Positions 53,834 to 63,518 are shown, counted from the first letter of the stretch. The stretch is 64,000 nucleotides of DNA from Streptomyces guryensis (GCF_021261325.1 NZ_JAJSBI010000011.1:248001-312000); one strand, 5' to 3'. Made by a program: numbers and translations. The notes: generated from the letters alone by a model not told the origin.

Positions 53834-56050
53834 ATGACGGATCAACACGAGGATCTCAGTATCGCGAACCTTTCGCAGGAGCTGACCGCCGCCTTGTCAG
53901 CCCGGGCGAAAGAGCTCGACGAGACACTCGAATCGGTTGTGCACGAAGCCTGGGAATTGGCGCTGAGCCGGCTGCCGTCGCATCTCGGCGCCGGAGACAT
54001 CGGCTGCACCCTGGATTTCTCCATGTGCCCGCCTGGCGACCGGATCCAGTTGAGCGTGGAGCACCGGCCCGACGAATTCGCCCGCGAGGACGCTGACCGG
54101 CTGCTGGCCTTGCTGGTCCGGATACTTGAAGCGGTGGAGAGGAACCCGGGCCAACCTGTCGAGAGTGCACAGCTGCTCGACGCCGCCGAGCTGCGCCGGA
54201 TCCTGGCCGAGTGGAGCGGTTCCGGCGACCGTCGGCCTCCCCTTACTTTGAGCCAGCTGCTGGAGCAGCCGGTGAAACGGAGTCCGGACCGCATCGCACT
54301 GGTCCAGGGGAGCGAGGCGATAACTTACCGCGAGCTGGATAGCCGCGCGAACCGGCTCGCTCGTCTACTCATGGACAGCGGGGTAGGACCGGGGCAACTG
54401 GTGGCGTTGGCCCTGCCACGATCCATCACCTTGATCACGGCCGTCTTCGCTGTGGCCAAGACGGGAGCCGCATTCCTGCCGCTGGACCACAGCTACCCGC
54501 TCGATCGCCTGTCCTTCATGCTCGACGACGCCGCACCGGCGTTGCTTTGCACCACTGAGGAGGCTGCCGAAGGTCTGCCGGCGCGATCGTGGCCGCCGCA
54601 ACTGGTGCTGGACGACGCCGAGTTCGCCGCCAGCATCCGGGACCTGTCGGACGCAAATCCGGATCCGTCCGGAGCCTGGGCCGGCCACGCGGCGACCGAA
54701 CTGGCTTACGTCATCTACACCTCGGGCACCACGGGCCAGCCGAAAGGCGTGGCCGTCACGCATTCCGGACTGCTGGATCTGGCGTCGGCCGCGGCCGACT
54801 GGATGGCGCTCGGCGTCGGCGACCGAATACTGCAGTTTTCCTCGCCGAGTTTTGACGCGTTCGTCTTCGAGTTGCTTGCGGCCTTCGCCGCCGGAGCCAC
54901 CCTCGTCATCCCGCCATCCGGGTCGGCCCTGGCTGGGGAGGCGTTGGTCGAGATGCTCGCCGAGAGCCGGGTCAGCCACGCGGTGCTCCCGCCTGTGGCC
55001 GCCGCGAGCATAGTCCCCGAGGCAGTGCCCGAACTGCGGACTCTTCTGGTGGCTGGTGAGGCGTGCTCCGGCGATCTCGTCGCCCGGTGGGCTTCGCAGT
55101 GCCGAATGATCAACGCTTATGGCCCGACAGAGGCGACGGTGTGCGTCACCATGAGCGAGCCCCTGTCCGGCTCGGCGACCCCGCCGATCGGCAGGCCTGT
55201 CACGGGTGCCCGCGTGTACGTGCTGGACCGGCACCTCCAGCCGCTGCCTGTGGGGATGCCGGGAGATCTCTACGTTGCCGGCGGTGGCCTCGCCCGCGGC
55301 TATCTGGGCCGCCCGGCACTCTCCGCCGAACGCTTCGTCGCCGATCCGTTCACAGGCAACGGTGACCGCATGTACCGGACCGGCGACCTGGCCTCCTGGC
55401 GAAGTGACGGGAGCCTCTCCTTCCACGGCCGGGTCGACGATCAAGTCAAGCTGCGGGGGTTCAGGATCGAACTCGGCGAAGTGGAGGCGGTGCTGGCCGA
55501 CCACCCACTCGTCGCACAGGCGGTAGCCGCAGTTCAGGAGGACGAACGAGGAACCAGGCAGCTGGCCGCCTACGTGATTCCCGCTGGCTCGGAGCAACCG
55601 TCATCGGGCGAGCTGCGTGAACACGCCAGTCGCTCCCTCCCTCACTTCACGGTGCCCGCCGCCTACGGCATCATCAACGCCCTTCCCACGACACCAAGCG
55701 GCAAGCTTGATCGGCGCGCGCTCCCGGTGCCGGTCCCGGCTCAAGCCGCGACCGTGCGTCCTGCCCGCACCCCCGCCGAGCTCGCATTGTGCGAGATCTT
55801 CGGCCAGGTACTCGAGCGGGCCGACGTGAGTGTGACGGGCAACTTCTTCGAACTGGGCGGCGACAGCCTGCTTGCCGTCTCGGTGATCCAGCGGGCGCGC
55901 CGGGCGGGCTTCGCGCTCTCGCCCATGGAGATCGTCAACAATCCGACCGTCGAGGCGCTGGCCGCGGTCGCGGAACCGGTCGGCCTGTCACGTGGACAAG
56001 GAGCCGGATCAGCCGGGCCGTCCGACACCGACCAGAAAGACAGCGCATGA
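53834..56050 (+). CDS. NRPS protein: partial condensation domain, adenylation domain, PCP
   Basis: A 738-residue nonribosomal peptide synthetase unit. Residues 1-~125 resemble only the C-terminal end of a condensation domain. An adenylation domain runs ~145-630: YTSGTTGQPKGV (A3), NAYGPTEATVC (A5), YRTGDLASW (A7), GRVDDQVKLRGFRIELGEVE (A8) and PTTPSGKLDRRAL with Lys624 (A10). The carrier domain has NFFELGGDSLLA with Ser678. Read against GrsA, the specificity code is D-A-F-V-L-A-A-V-C-K, near Phe/Tyr-type codes. ATG 53,834 was chosen at the family-like start. It overlaps the P450 gene by 4 bp. It should load an amino acid for oxidation by the P450 and/or the diiron hydroxylase. Confidence 0.92.
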   Translation: MTDQHEDLSIANLSQELTAALSARAKELDETLESVVHEAWELALSRLPSHLGAGDIGCTLDFSMCPPGDRIQLSVEHRPDEFAREDADRLLALLVRILEAVERNPGQPVESAQLLDAAELRRILAEWSGSGDRRPPLTLSQLLEQPVKRSPDRIALVQGSEAITYRELDSRANRLARLLMDSGVGPGQLVALALPRSITLITAVFAVAKTGAAFLPLDHSYPLDRLSFMLDDAAPALLCTTEEAAEGLPARSWPPQLVLDDAEFAASIRDLSDANPDPSGAWAGHAATELAYVIYTSGTTGQPKGVAVTHSGLLDLASAAADWMALGVGDRILQFSSPSFDAFVFELLAAFAAGATLVIPPSGSALAGEALVEMLAESRVSHAVLPPVAAASIVPEAVPELRTLLVAGEACSGDLVARWASQCRMINAYGPTEATVCVTMSEPLSGSATPPIGRPVTGARVYVLDRHLQPLPVGMPGDLYVAGGGLARGYLGRPALSAERFVADPFTGNGDRMYRTGDLASWRSDGSLSFHGRVDDQVKLRGFRIELGEVEAVLADHPLVAQAVAAVQEDERGTRQLAAYVIPAGSEQPSSGELREHASRSLPHFTVPAAYGIINALPTTPSGKLDRRALPVPVPAQAATVRPARTPAELALCEIFGQVLERADVSVTGNFFELGGDSLLAVSVIQRARRAGFALSPMEIVNNPTVEALAAVAEPVGLSRGQGAGSAGPSDTDQKDSA

Positions 56051-57282
56051 TGACCGCGCGACCCATGGTGGCGCCCGAAAAGATCGATGACATCGATCTC
56101 GCCGACCCCCGCCTGCACGCGGAGCGCGACCTGAGCGAGGTATGGCGCCATCTGCGCGCGACGAGGCCCGTCCATTGGCAGTCGGCGCGCGAGGGCAGGC
56201 CCGGATTCTGGGTGATCACCCGGCATGCCGACGCGACCGCCGTCTATCGGGACAAGGGTCACTTCACGACGGAGCGCGGCAACGATCTGGCGATGCTGCT
56301 CAACGGCGGCGACCCGGCTGGCGGGACGATGATGGCCGTCACTGACGGGCTGCGGCACAACTTGCTCCGCAGCATCATGATGAAGGCGCTCTCCCCGCGG
56401 CGGTTGGAAGAGATGCGGCAGGAACTGCGCCGCAGGGTAGACGCGTTGCTGGCGAACGCGATGGACGACGCGAACTGCGACTTCGTCCGCGACGTGGGGG
56501 GTGATGTCCCTCTTGGGATGATCTGCGACCTTCTCGCCGTACCGGAGTCCGACCGCAAGTACCTCCTGGATCTCACTGCTCGGTCCTGGAGTAAGCACGC
56601 CTCCGACACGCCCCCGGAGGACGGCCGGACCGCCCAGGGCGAGATTCTGCTCTACTTCGCGGACCTGGCCGACGAGCGGCGCGGTGGCGAGGGCGAGGAC
56701 GTGGTGAGCCTGCTGGCGAACAGCCGTGTCGACGGCAAGTACCTCAGCAACGCCGACGTCATGGCCAACTGCTACGGCATGATGATCGGCGGCGACGAGG
56801 CCCCGCATCACGCGATCAGCATGGGGCTGCTGGCCCTGCTGGAACATCCGGACGCCTGGTCCCTGCTCAAGAGCGGCGGCGCGCAACTGGAGACCGCGGC
56901 GGAGGAAGTACTGCGCTGGACGGTGCCCGCCCTGCACGCCGGTCGCACCGCGACGGGCGACGTCACCGTGGGCGGCCAGCTGATTAGGAGCGGGGATGTC
57001 GTCAGCGTGTGGATCTCCTCGGCCAACCGGGATGCCGAGGTCTTCGAGGACCCGGACCGGTTCGATCTCAACCGATCGCCGAACGAGCACCTGTCCTTCG
57101 GCTTCGGCAAGCACTTCTGCATAGGGCACTATCTGGGACGCATGGAGGTCCAGGCGGTCCTGGACGGCCTGCGCCGGATGGTCGGCAGCATTGAGCAGGT
57201 CGGGCCGGAGCGCTGGATCTACTCGGACATCCTGCACGGCTTGAGTTCGCTGCCCGTGGTTCTTCACGGCTCGGCGGCTTGA
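56047..57282 (+). CDS. Cytochrome P450, PCP-context, lacking the I-helix threonine
   Basis: A 411-residue bacterial P450. Heme-binding loop FGFGKHFCIG with Cys358, ExxR as E287-V-L-R290, and PERF-like DPDRFDL are present. In the I helix the usual acid-alcohol pair reads G249-D250-E251-A252-P253, so the conserved Thr is Ala, as in EryF-type enzymes that use substrate-assisted oxygen activation. The ATG overlaps the NRPS stop, implying coupling; P450s in this position commonly oxidise PCP-bound amino acids (NovI, NikQ, Qui15 are known examples). It needs ferredoxin partners not encoded here. Confidence 0.93.
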   Translation: MMTARPMVAPEKIDDIDLADPRLHAERDLSEVWRHLRATRPVHWQSAREGRPGFWVITRHADATAVYRDKGHFTTERGNDLAMLLNGGDPAGGTMMAVTDGLRHNLLRSIMMKALSPRRLEEMRQELRRRVDALLANAMDDANCDFVRDVGGDVPLGMICDLLAVPESDRKYLLDLTARSWSKHASDTPPEDGRTAQGEILLYFADLADERRGGEGEDVVSLLANSRVDGKYLSNADVMANCYGMMIGGDEAPHHAISMGLLALLEHPDAWSLLKSGGAQLETAAEEVLRWTVPALHAGRTATGDVTVGGQLIRSGDVVSVWISSANRDAEVFEDPDRFDLNRSPNEHLSFGFGKHFCIGHYLGRMEVQAVLDGLRRMVGSIEQVGPERWIYSDILHGLSSLPVVLHGSAA

Positions 57283-57571
57283 GGGGATTGGATTCCCAAT
57301 GGAGTTGTCAGCCCGGGTTGGTGGCTCGCTGTGAGCGTGTCAGCCCAGCGTGACGGGAGGCTCCGGCGCTGTGAGTTCGAAGGTGCGGCCGTCGCGTATG
57401 AGGGCTCAGCGGGCGGCGACCATGGCGGACATGCAGAAGACCCGATGCCGAGCGGCCAATCCTTTCAAGCCACCACTGGGCTGGAACCACCGAGCCACAC
57501 CCAGCATCCCCGGGTCTTCTGATCCTGCGAGTTACCGAAACCAACCCACCTACAACGTAAGGAACTCACAC

Positions 57572-57787
57572 ATGTCGAATCCGTTCGAGGACCCCGAGGG
57601 CGAGTACCTGGTCCTGGTGAACGAGGAGAACCAGCACTCGCTGTGGCCGGTGTTCGCGGCCGTGCCGCAGGGCTGGAAGCGGGTGTTCGGCGCGGCCGAG
57701 CGCCAAGAGTGCCTGGACTACGTCGAGAGGTCGTGGACCGACATGCGGCCCACAAGCCTGATCGCGGCCATGGACGGCGTCGCTTAG
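57572..57787 (+). CDS. MbtH-like NRPS accessory protein
   Basis: A 71-residue MbtH-family protein: MSNPFEDPEGEYLVLVNEEN, HSLWPVFAAVPQGW and DYVERSWTDMRPTSL carry the three conserved tryptophans. It binds and activates or stabilises adenylation domains; the natural partner is the NRPS protein encoded at 53,834. ATG 57,572 with AAGGA upstream. The 289 bp before it hold no recognisable gene. Confidence 0.96.
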   Translation: MSNPFEDPEGEYLVLVNEENQHSLWPVFAAVPQGWKRVFGAAERQECLDYVERSWTDMRPTSLIAAMDGVA

Positions 57788-57867
57788 CCACACCGCCGAC
57801 TCAGCTCGACAACCTGATGGGCGCCGCCGGCTTGGCGGGCTCCCGCCAAGCCGGACAGAGGAGACAG

Positions 57868-59457
57868 ATGGCCGACAACACCGAGACCCGGTATCTCAGG
57901 TCCAACGTGATCCTGGAGCCGCTGGTCGATCGGTTCTACGCGTGGCTGCACACTGTGGCGCCAGTGCAGGCCTCGATGAACCTGGCGAACGTGCAGCTGC
58001 CGATGCTGGAGTCGTATCTGCAGTCCCCACAGGTTCACGTCTCGGCGAGCACCAACCCGAAGTTTCGTGGCGGCTACTACGTCGGCGTTCCGCAGTCGCG
58101 CGCGACGGAGATCGCCGCATTGGTTGCGTCCATCCAGAGGGACCGGGCTCCGATGCTGGAGTTCGCCGCGGCAGTCGCCGAGGCCGAGAACCTGATCCGT
58201 CAGAACGCGACCGGATCTGATCTCTCCCCCCTGTACCCAAGGCTCCCCTCGGCCATCAGGGGACTCGTGGAGATCTGCTACGACACCAGCAACCAGCCTT
58301 CGCTTCACTTCCTCGAGCCGCTGGTGTACCAGAGCGCCGCCTATATCGAGCAGCGGCAGTCGGTCCAGCTCTCCCTGGACGACGGTGAGGAGCGGCCGTT
58401 CATCCTGAGCACTCCGCGCCTGCCGTCAGCCACCACGCTCGACCTGGCACTGCCGTTCCGCCATCCGGGCCTCACGGAACTGGTCGGCGCACGGATCAGG
58501 CCGACGACGGCAGCCCGGCTGCGTGACGCGCTCGACCTCGACGACGGGCAGGCAAGCGTCCTCGACCAGCTGCTGGACGCGAGCCCGAGCCTCTCGGCGG
58601 ACAGGCACATCGACGCAGGCGGCCGGATCCGCTATTTCGGCCACGCCTGCCTTGTGTTCCAAACGGCCGAGGCCGCGATCGTCACCGACCCGTTCATCAG
58701 CACTGACAACCGGTTCGGCGACCGCTTCACCCTCGACGACCTCCCGGACAACATCGACCTGGTCCTGATCACCCACGGCCATCAGGATCACATCGTCCTG
58801 GAGACCCTGCTCCAATTGCGCGGCCGAGTGGGGTCGGTGGTGGTTCCGCGCTCGTCCCGGGGAAACCTTCCTGACCCGTCGATGGCGCAGTATCTCAGGC
58901 ACCTCGGCTTCCCGGTGACTGAGGTCGACGATTTCGACGAGGTCGCCTTCCCCGGCGGGAAGGTCACCGCGACACCGTTCCTGGGCGAGCACGCCGACCT
59001 CGACATCCGCGGCAAGTCAACGTTCTGGGTGGAACTGGCCGGCAAGTCGGTCTTCGTGGGTGCCGACTCCTCGGGCATCGATCCGGACCTGTACCGCTAC
59101 ATCCGCGGGCATCTGGGTTCCGCGGACATGGCGTTCCTCGGCTTGGAGTGCGACGGGGCTCCGCTCACATGGCTCTACAAGGGTCTGCTGACCAAGCCGG
59201 TGACCAAGAAGATGAGCGATTCGCGCAAACTGTCGGGGTCGAACGCGGCCCAGGCCGGCGCCATCATCAGCGAACTGGGGGCGGGCGAGGCCTATGTTTA
59301 CGCGATGGGCGAGGAGAGCTGGCAGGGGCACATCATGGCTACCTCGTATGCGGACGACAGCTACCAACTCCAACAGATTGACGAGTTCCTCCTCTGGTGC
59401 AAGGACCGCGGGATCGCCGCCGAGCACCTGTTCAACAAGCGCGAGTGGCGTTGGTGA
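57868..59457 (+). CDS. CmlA-type diiron beta-hydroxylase (metallo-beta-lactamase fold)
   Basis: A 529-residue protein, nearly the length of CmlA of chloramphenicol biosynthesis. The N-terminal domain (SNVILEPLVDRFYAWLHTVAP, ASMNLANVQLPMLESYL, PQVHVSASTNPKFRGGYYV) is specific to this family and docks the carrier protein. The C-terminal half is a beta-lactamase fold with H303-G-H305-Q-D307-H308, E374, D400 and a C-terminal H488 as expected iron ligands. Such enzymes hydroxylate the beta carbon of a PCP-bound amino acid, so its substrate should be the amino acid loaded on the 53,834 protein. ATG 57,868 with AGAGGAGACAG. Confidence 0.93.
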   Translation: MADNTETRYLRSNVILEPLVDRFYAWLHTVAPVQASMNLANVQLPMLESYLQSPQVHVSASTNPKFRGGYYVGVPQSRATEIAALVASIQRDRAPMLEFAAAVAEAENLIRQNATGSDLSPLYPRLPSAIRGLVEICYDTSNQPSLHFLEPLVYQSAAYIEQRQSVQLSLDDGEERPFILSTPRLPSATTLDLALPFRHPGLTELVGARIRPTTAARLRDALDLDDGQASVLDQLLDASPSLSADRHIDAGGRIRYFGHACLVFQTAEAAIVTDPFISTDNRFGDRFTLDDLPDNIDLVLITHGHQDHIVLETLLQLRGRVGSVVVPRSSRGNLPDPSMAQYLRHLGFPVTEVDDFDEVAFPGGKVTATPFLGEHADLDIRGKSTFWVELAGKSVFVGADSSGIDPDLYRYIRGHLGSADMAFLGLECDGAPLTWLYKGLLTKPVTKKMSDSRKLSGSNAAQAGAIISELGAGEAYVYAMGEESWQGHIMATSYADDSYQLQQIDEFLLWCKDRGIAAEHLFNKREWRW

Positions 59458-59772
59458 CGCGCGGAGACGCCTCATGGCCCGCAGCGAGCACGTGAAAGTC
59501 GACGGAGCCAGGCAAGACGGCGGAGAGACGAGACCAGGACACGGCTCTGGTCCGAGTCGCCGGACGGAGTATCCCGTACTCACTCCGGTGAGCCTCGGCT
59601 TCTGCGGTGGTGGCACCGGTTCGATGACCGCGAGCCCGCGCGGGCCCATCGCAACCCGGGTGACGCGGACCCGTCCGAACGGTGGCGAGCCAGCGGCACG
59701 GCCGGGTTCGCTCCAGGGCCGTACCTCCGGTCATCCGGACCGTCACCCCTGCTGAATAGCCACGCTTCAAGC
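59458..59772. other. Intergenic, no gene seen; palindrome at its right end
   Basis: No convincing ORF on either strand. CACGCTT-C-AAGCGTG, a perfect 7-bp inverted repeat, lies at 59,761-59,775 across the possible GTG start of the next gene and could be an operator. The remainder is GC-rich without repeats. Confidence 0.4.
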
Positions 59773-61560
59773 GTGTCCACCACCGACGATGGGATGGCAG
59801 TGAGAATTGGATCCGTGTCCGAACGAAGCCCTCTGACGCTTCCCGCTCTTCTGGCCCACCGCGCGAAAACAGCGTCCGACCAGGTCGCGTACGTTCACCT
59901 CATCAATGGCGAGGAGCCCGGCGAGCAGACCACCTACGGGGAACTGCACGCCGCGGTGCAGGGCAGGGCGCAGGCGCTGGCCGGACGGCCCGGCGCAGCC
60001 CGCAGCGCGGTGCTGATGTATCCCACCGGCCTGGAGTTCATCCGCAGCTTCCTGGCCTGCGCCGCGGCCGGGATAGCTGGAGCGCCTGTGCAGGTTCCGA
60101 CGCGACGACTGGCAGTACAGCAGTTGCGTGGAATTGCCGACGACGCTGGCACCACCATGGTGCTCACCACTCGGTCGGTCCGCGACCAGGTGTACTCAGA
60201 CTTCGGCGAACTGCCCCAACTGGCCGGCCTTGATCTGATCGCGACCGATGATCTGGCTCCGCCTGCGACGCTCGTGCGGCTGCCCGAAGTGGGGCTGTCC
60301 GACGTGGCATTGCTCCAGTACACCTCTGGTGCCACCGGGTCGCCCAAGGGCGTCATGGTCACGCATGCCAACTACTGGGCCAACACCGCGGAGACCGACG
60401 CGCTGTGGCCGTTCGGGGACGATGGCACCGTGGTGACCTGGCTTCCCCTGTTCCACGACATGGGAGTGATGCTCGGTGTGGTGGTGCCGCTGTGGGCGGG
60501 GTGCCCTGCCTACCTGATGGAGCCGGAGGCTTTCATCCGGCGTCCCGCTCGCTGGCTGGAGGCGCTGTCCCGATTTGGTGGCACCCATTCGTCTGCGCCG
60601 AACTTCGCCTACGACCTCTGCTTGCGCGACGGTCCCCGGGAGCCCATCGATCTTTCGCGCTGGCGTGCGGCGATCAGCGGGGCGGAACCGGTGCGTCCGC
60701 ACACGATGCACGAATTCATCGGGAAGTTCGCCCCCTACGGCCTGAACCCGCGTGCCGTCTCCCCGGCCTACGGGCTGGCCGAGAACACCCTGAAGGCATG
60801 CGGCAGCCGAGCAGACACAGAACCTGCCCAGCTCTGGCTGGACGCCGACGAGCTTGGACAGGGACGTGTGGTCCTCCTTCCGGGCGATCCCGCTGGGGGC
60901 AGCGAGCTGACCAGCGCCGGAGTCCCGGTGATGAGCTGCGGGGTCCCCGTCGGCGAGACCCAGATCCGGATCGTGGACCCGCACACGTTGCGAGCCGTCG
61001 GTCCGGACCGGCTCGGCGAGATCTGGGTGTCCGGTCCGTGTGTGGCTGCTGGGTACATAGGCCGTGGAGAGGAGAGCGAGCGGAGCTTCCGGGCACGTAT
61101 CCGGGATGAGGAGGAGGCCGGCCCGTTCCTCCGCACCGGTGACACCGGATTCGTACGGGACGGTGAGGTGTATGTCACCGGCCGAATGAAGGACATGATC
61201 ATTATCAAGGGCCGCGACCGCTATCCGCAGGATCTGGAGTATTCGGCGGAACAGAGCCATCCACTCCTGCATCCAACCTCGGCCGCTGCCTTCGTAGTGG
61301 ACACCGGTGAGCAGGAGTCCCTGGTCCTAGTGGTGGAGGTCGACGGCAAGGCACAGCGGTCCGCGGGAATCGACGAGCTGTCGGAGGCCGTTCGGGGGGC
61401 GGTCGCGCGCGACCACCGGCTCGAAGCTGCGGACGTGGTTCTCATACGTCGCGGTGCGCTGCCGAGGACCACCAGCGGCAAGATACGTCGCAATACCTGC
61501 CGTGAGCTGTACGAGTCCGGGACGCTGCCCAGACTGGACAGGGCTTTGGAGCGCGCGTGA
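59773..61560 (+). CDS. Fatty-acyl-AMP ligase (FAAL)
   Basis: A ~595-residue ANL enzyme of the FadD32/FAAL class: LLQYTSGATGSPKGVMVTH, WLPLFHDMGVMLGVV, FAYDLC with PAYGLAENTLKACG, FLRTGDTGF, GRMKDMIIIKGRDRYPQDLE and LPRTTSGKIRR. It lacks the pantetheine-accepting architecture of CoA ligases in the motifs that I can see and would load an activated acyl chain onto a carrier protein. GTG 59,773, ATG 59,794 and GTG 59,815 are all possible starts; none has a strong RBS. An acyl carrier or starter condensation domain is not encoded in the window, so the chain must be passed to a protein encoded elsewhere. Confidence 0.9.
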   Translation: MSTTDDGMAVRIGSVSERSPLTLPALLAHRAKTASDQVAYVHLINGEEPGEQTTYGELHAAVQGRAQALAGRPGAARSAVLMYPTGLEFIRSFLACAAAGIAGAPVQVPTRRLAVQQLRGIADDAGTTMVLTTRSVRDQVYSDFGELPQLAGLDLIATDDLAPPATLVRLPEVGLSDVALLQYTSGATGSPKGVMVTHANYWANTAETDALWPFGDDGTVVTWLPLFHDMGVMLGVVVPLWAGCPAYLMEPEAFIRRPARWLEALSRFGGTHSSAPNFAYDLCLRDGPREPIDLSRWRAAISGAEPVRPHTMHEFIGKFAPYGLNPRAVSPAYGLAENTLKACGSRADTEPAQLWLDADELGQGRVVLLPGDPAGGSELTSAGVPVMSCGVPVGETQIRIVDPHTLRAVGPDRLGEIWVSGPCVAAGYIGRGEESERSFRARIRDEEEAGPFLRTGDTGFVRDGEVYVTGRMKDMIIIKGRDRYPQDLEYSAEQSHPLLHPTSAAAFVVDTGEQESLVLVVEVDGKAQRSAGIDELSEAVRGAVARDHRLEAADVVLIRRGALPRTTSGKIRRNTCRELYESGTLPRLDRALERA

Positions 61561-61739
61561 TGGGATGGCCCGAAAGCGTAGCTGTTCAGCTGGGGTGACG
61601 GTGTGGCAGTTCCCTCAGGCTGCTGCTGTGGTGCCCGGTGTGAGGGCAGGCGGGAGCCACGGGTCACGTTGCAGAACTGGGTCAACAAGGCACGCGAGCC
61701 CCAAGAGGAAGGGGCCGATGGCCGACGGATGGAGGATCC

Positions 61740-62218
61740 TTACCGCCGCGTGGACCGTCGACGCCCGCCCCGTCTGCGAGCCCTGCCGCAGGTGGAGATC
61801 CTGGGGCAGGTGCGGACCCACCAGCACTTCTGGTACAGCAAGGAGCAGTTGCGCTGGTGGGACGGGCACATGCTGCCGCCGGCCTCGCCGCGTTTTGACT
61901 GCCCTACGACACCGACGCGCACTACTGCGTCAAGCGGGGCGTGGTCGGGGTATCGCACCCACTTCACCGAGACGTGTGAACCTGATGCGCCAGAGGTGGT
62001 GATACACGTTGCTACCACCATTGCGCCGGTCCAAGACGGCGAGCTCACCGATCAGAACCACGACGACCGCGCTACGGCAAGGAGGCCTTCATCATCCGTT
62101 GGCAAGAACAGCAGGCCACCTTCCGGCGCGGCAAGCAAGGCCAACAGTGGCGGCCGCCGCACATCGGCGGTGTCTGCGGCCACAACTACATCCAGGTGCG
62201 CTTCGACGGGGCGACCTG
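61740..62218 (+). pseudogene. IS1182-family transposase, internal and C-terminal remnants
   Basis: Fragments in different frames fit one IS1182 transposase: LRALPQVEILGQVRTHQHFW, SGYRTHFTETCEPDAPEVVI and HVATTIAPVQDGELTDQ, then YGKEAFIIRWQEQQATF and QWRPPHIGGVCGHNYIQVRF near 62,090-62,218. Frameshifts and deletions separate them. It sits between the FAAL and second P450 genes, so the cluster was interrupted after assembly or assembled across it. Confidence 0.8.
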
Positions 62219-62333
62219 ATCCATCCCGGGGCTGATGGAGACATCGAAGACCCGGAAGGGCCCCGACCATGCCTACAACCCGTAAGGCATTTGGGGACAG
62301 TATCTGGTTTCATCATCCGATTTTGGAGCTGCT

Positions 62334-63518
62334 GTGGGCGCCATTCCTGAAATCGACCTCTCCGATCCGGCCGTAGTGTCCGACCCGTTCACTGTGTACG
62401 GACGAGCGCGGGAGCAGAGCCCCCTCGCACGCCTGCTGAAGCCCGGCCTCGGCCCGGTATGGGCGTTGACCCGATTCGAGGACGCCAAGGCGATGCTCAC
62501 CGACGTGCGCTTCGAGATGAACGCGAACAGCTACGTGCGTCCGGACGTACCGGAGCTGCAGCAGCAGGAGAACATACAGCAGGTGGACGGCCCCAAACAT
62601 GCTCGTCTCCGCCGCCTTGTCTCGCCGCCCTTCACTGCACGCCGAACCGCCGAGTTCCGGCCTGCCCTGCAACGCACTGTGGAGTCCTTGCTCGATGACC
62701 TCGCAGGGCAGGCCGACGGTGAACCTGTAGACCTGCTTGCGCACTTCGCTCGACCGCTGGCAGTCCACGTGGCCTGCGAACTGGTCGGCGTAGCGCCGGA
62801 GGACTACGACACCTGGCGGACCTACGCCGAGGCCGTCGCTGTCGGTTACGGCCCCGAATTCAGGCAGGCCGTCCCTGGCATCGCGCGTGCCGCGACGGAG
62901 ACGGTCGCCCGCAGTCGCCGGGAGGGGGCCCGCGGCCTGCTCGCCGAACTGCTCGGCACTGACGCCGAAGACCAGGACGACCGACTGACCGACGCAGAGC
63001 TGATCACCCTGGTCTGGCATCTCGTTCTGGCCGGGCAGGGCCCGGCCCACCTCATCGCCAATTCCGTCGAAATCCTCCTCCAACACCCCGACCAGCTCGC
63101 CGAGCTACGCGCCGACGAATCACTGATGCCCGGTGCGGTCGAGGAGTTGACCCGCATGTACGGACCGCAGGTGCTGACCCTGCCGCGCTACGCTCGCGAG
63201 GATGTCGAGATCGCCGGCGTGACAATTCCGCGCGGCGACCGCATCTGCGCGGTGCTGGCCAGCGCGAATCGCGATCCGCGCGTCTTCGAGGATCCGGATC
63301 GGCTCGACTTCCGCCGCCCGCCCGGTCGGCCCGCGCACCTGGGATACTCGCACGGATCGCACTTCTGTCTCGGTGCGGCGTCAGCGCGCGCCCAAACCGA
63401 AGCCGCGCTCAGCACGCTGTTGCGCCGCTTCCCGAAGCTCGCCCTCGCCGAAGGAGACACCCTCCGCGTTCCGAACTCGGAGTTTTGGCGGTCCACCGCC
63501 CTCCTCGTCACGCTTTGA
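62334..63518 (+). CDS. Cytochrome P450, highly degenerate I-helix motif
   Basis: A 394-residue bacterial P450. Heme loop GYSHGSHFCLG (Cys345), ExxR as E271-L-T-R274, and DPDRLDFRR are intact. The I helix reads A233-G-Q-G-P-A238 instead of AGxETT, so both acid and alcohol residues are missing; the enzyme may catalyse a different kind of reaction, such as ring formation or oxidative coupling. GTG 62,334 follows GGAGCTGCT. It is the last intact gene of the cluster in the window. Confidence 0.92.
   Translation: MGAIPEIDLSDPAVVSDPFTVYGRAREQSPLARLLKPGLGPVWALTRFEDAKAMLTDVRFEMNANSYVRPDVPELQQQENIQQVDGPKHARLRRLVSPPFTARRTAEFRPALQRTVESLLDDLAGQADGEPVDLLAHFARPLAVHVACELVGVAPEDYDTWRTYAEAVAVGYGPEFRQAVPGIARAATETVARSRREGARGLLAELLGTDAEDQDDRLTDAELITLVWHLVLAGQGPAHLIANSVEILLQHPDQLAELRADESLMPGAVEELTRMYGPQVLTLPRYAREDVEIAGVTIPRGDRICAVLASANRDPRVFEDPDRLDFRRPPGRPAHLGYSHGSHFCLGAASARAQTEAALSTLLRRFPKLALAEGDTLRVPNSEFWRSTALLVTL

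Noticed and set aside
53834..56050. Naming a specific product such as a chloramphenicol- or glycopeptide-like compound
   Set aside because: The A-PCP/CmlA pair resembles CmlP/CmlA, but no p-aminophenylalanine genes or complete NRPS modules are in the window.
57283..57571. Minus-strand fragment reading VAARRALIRDGRTFELTAPEPP before mbtH
   Set aside because: It looks mildly protein-like but is too short and unrecognised to call; listed only as a possible further transposon scrap.
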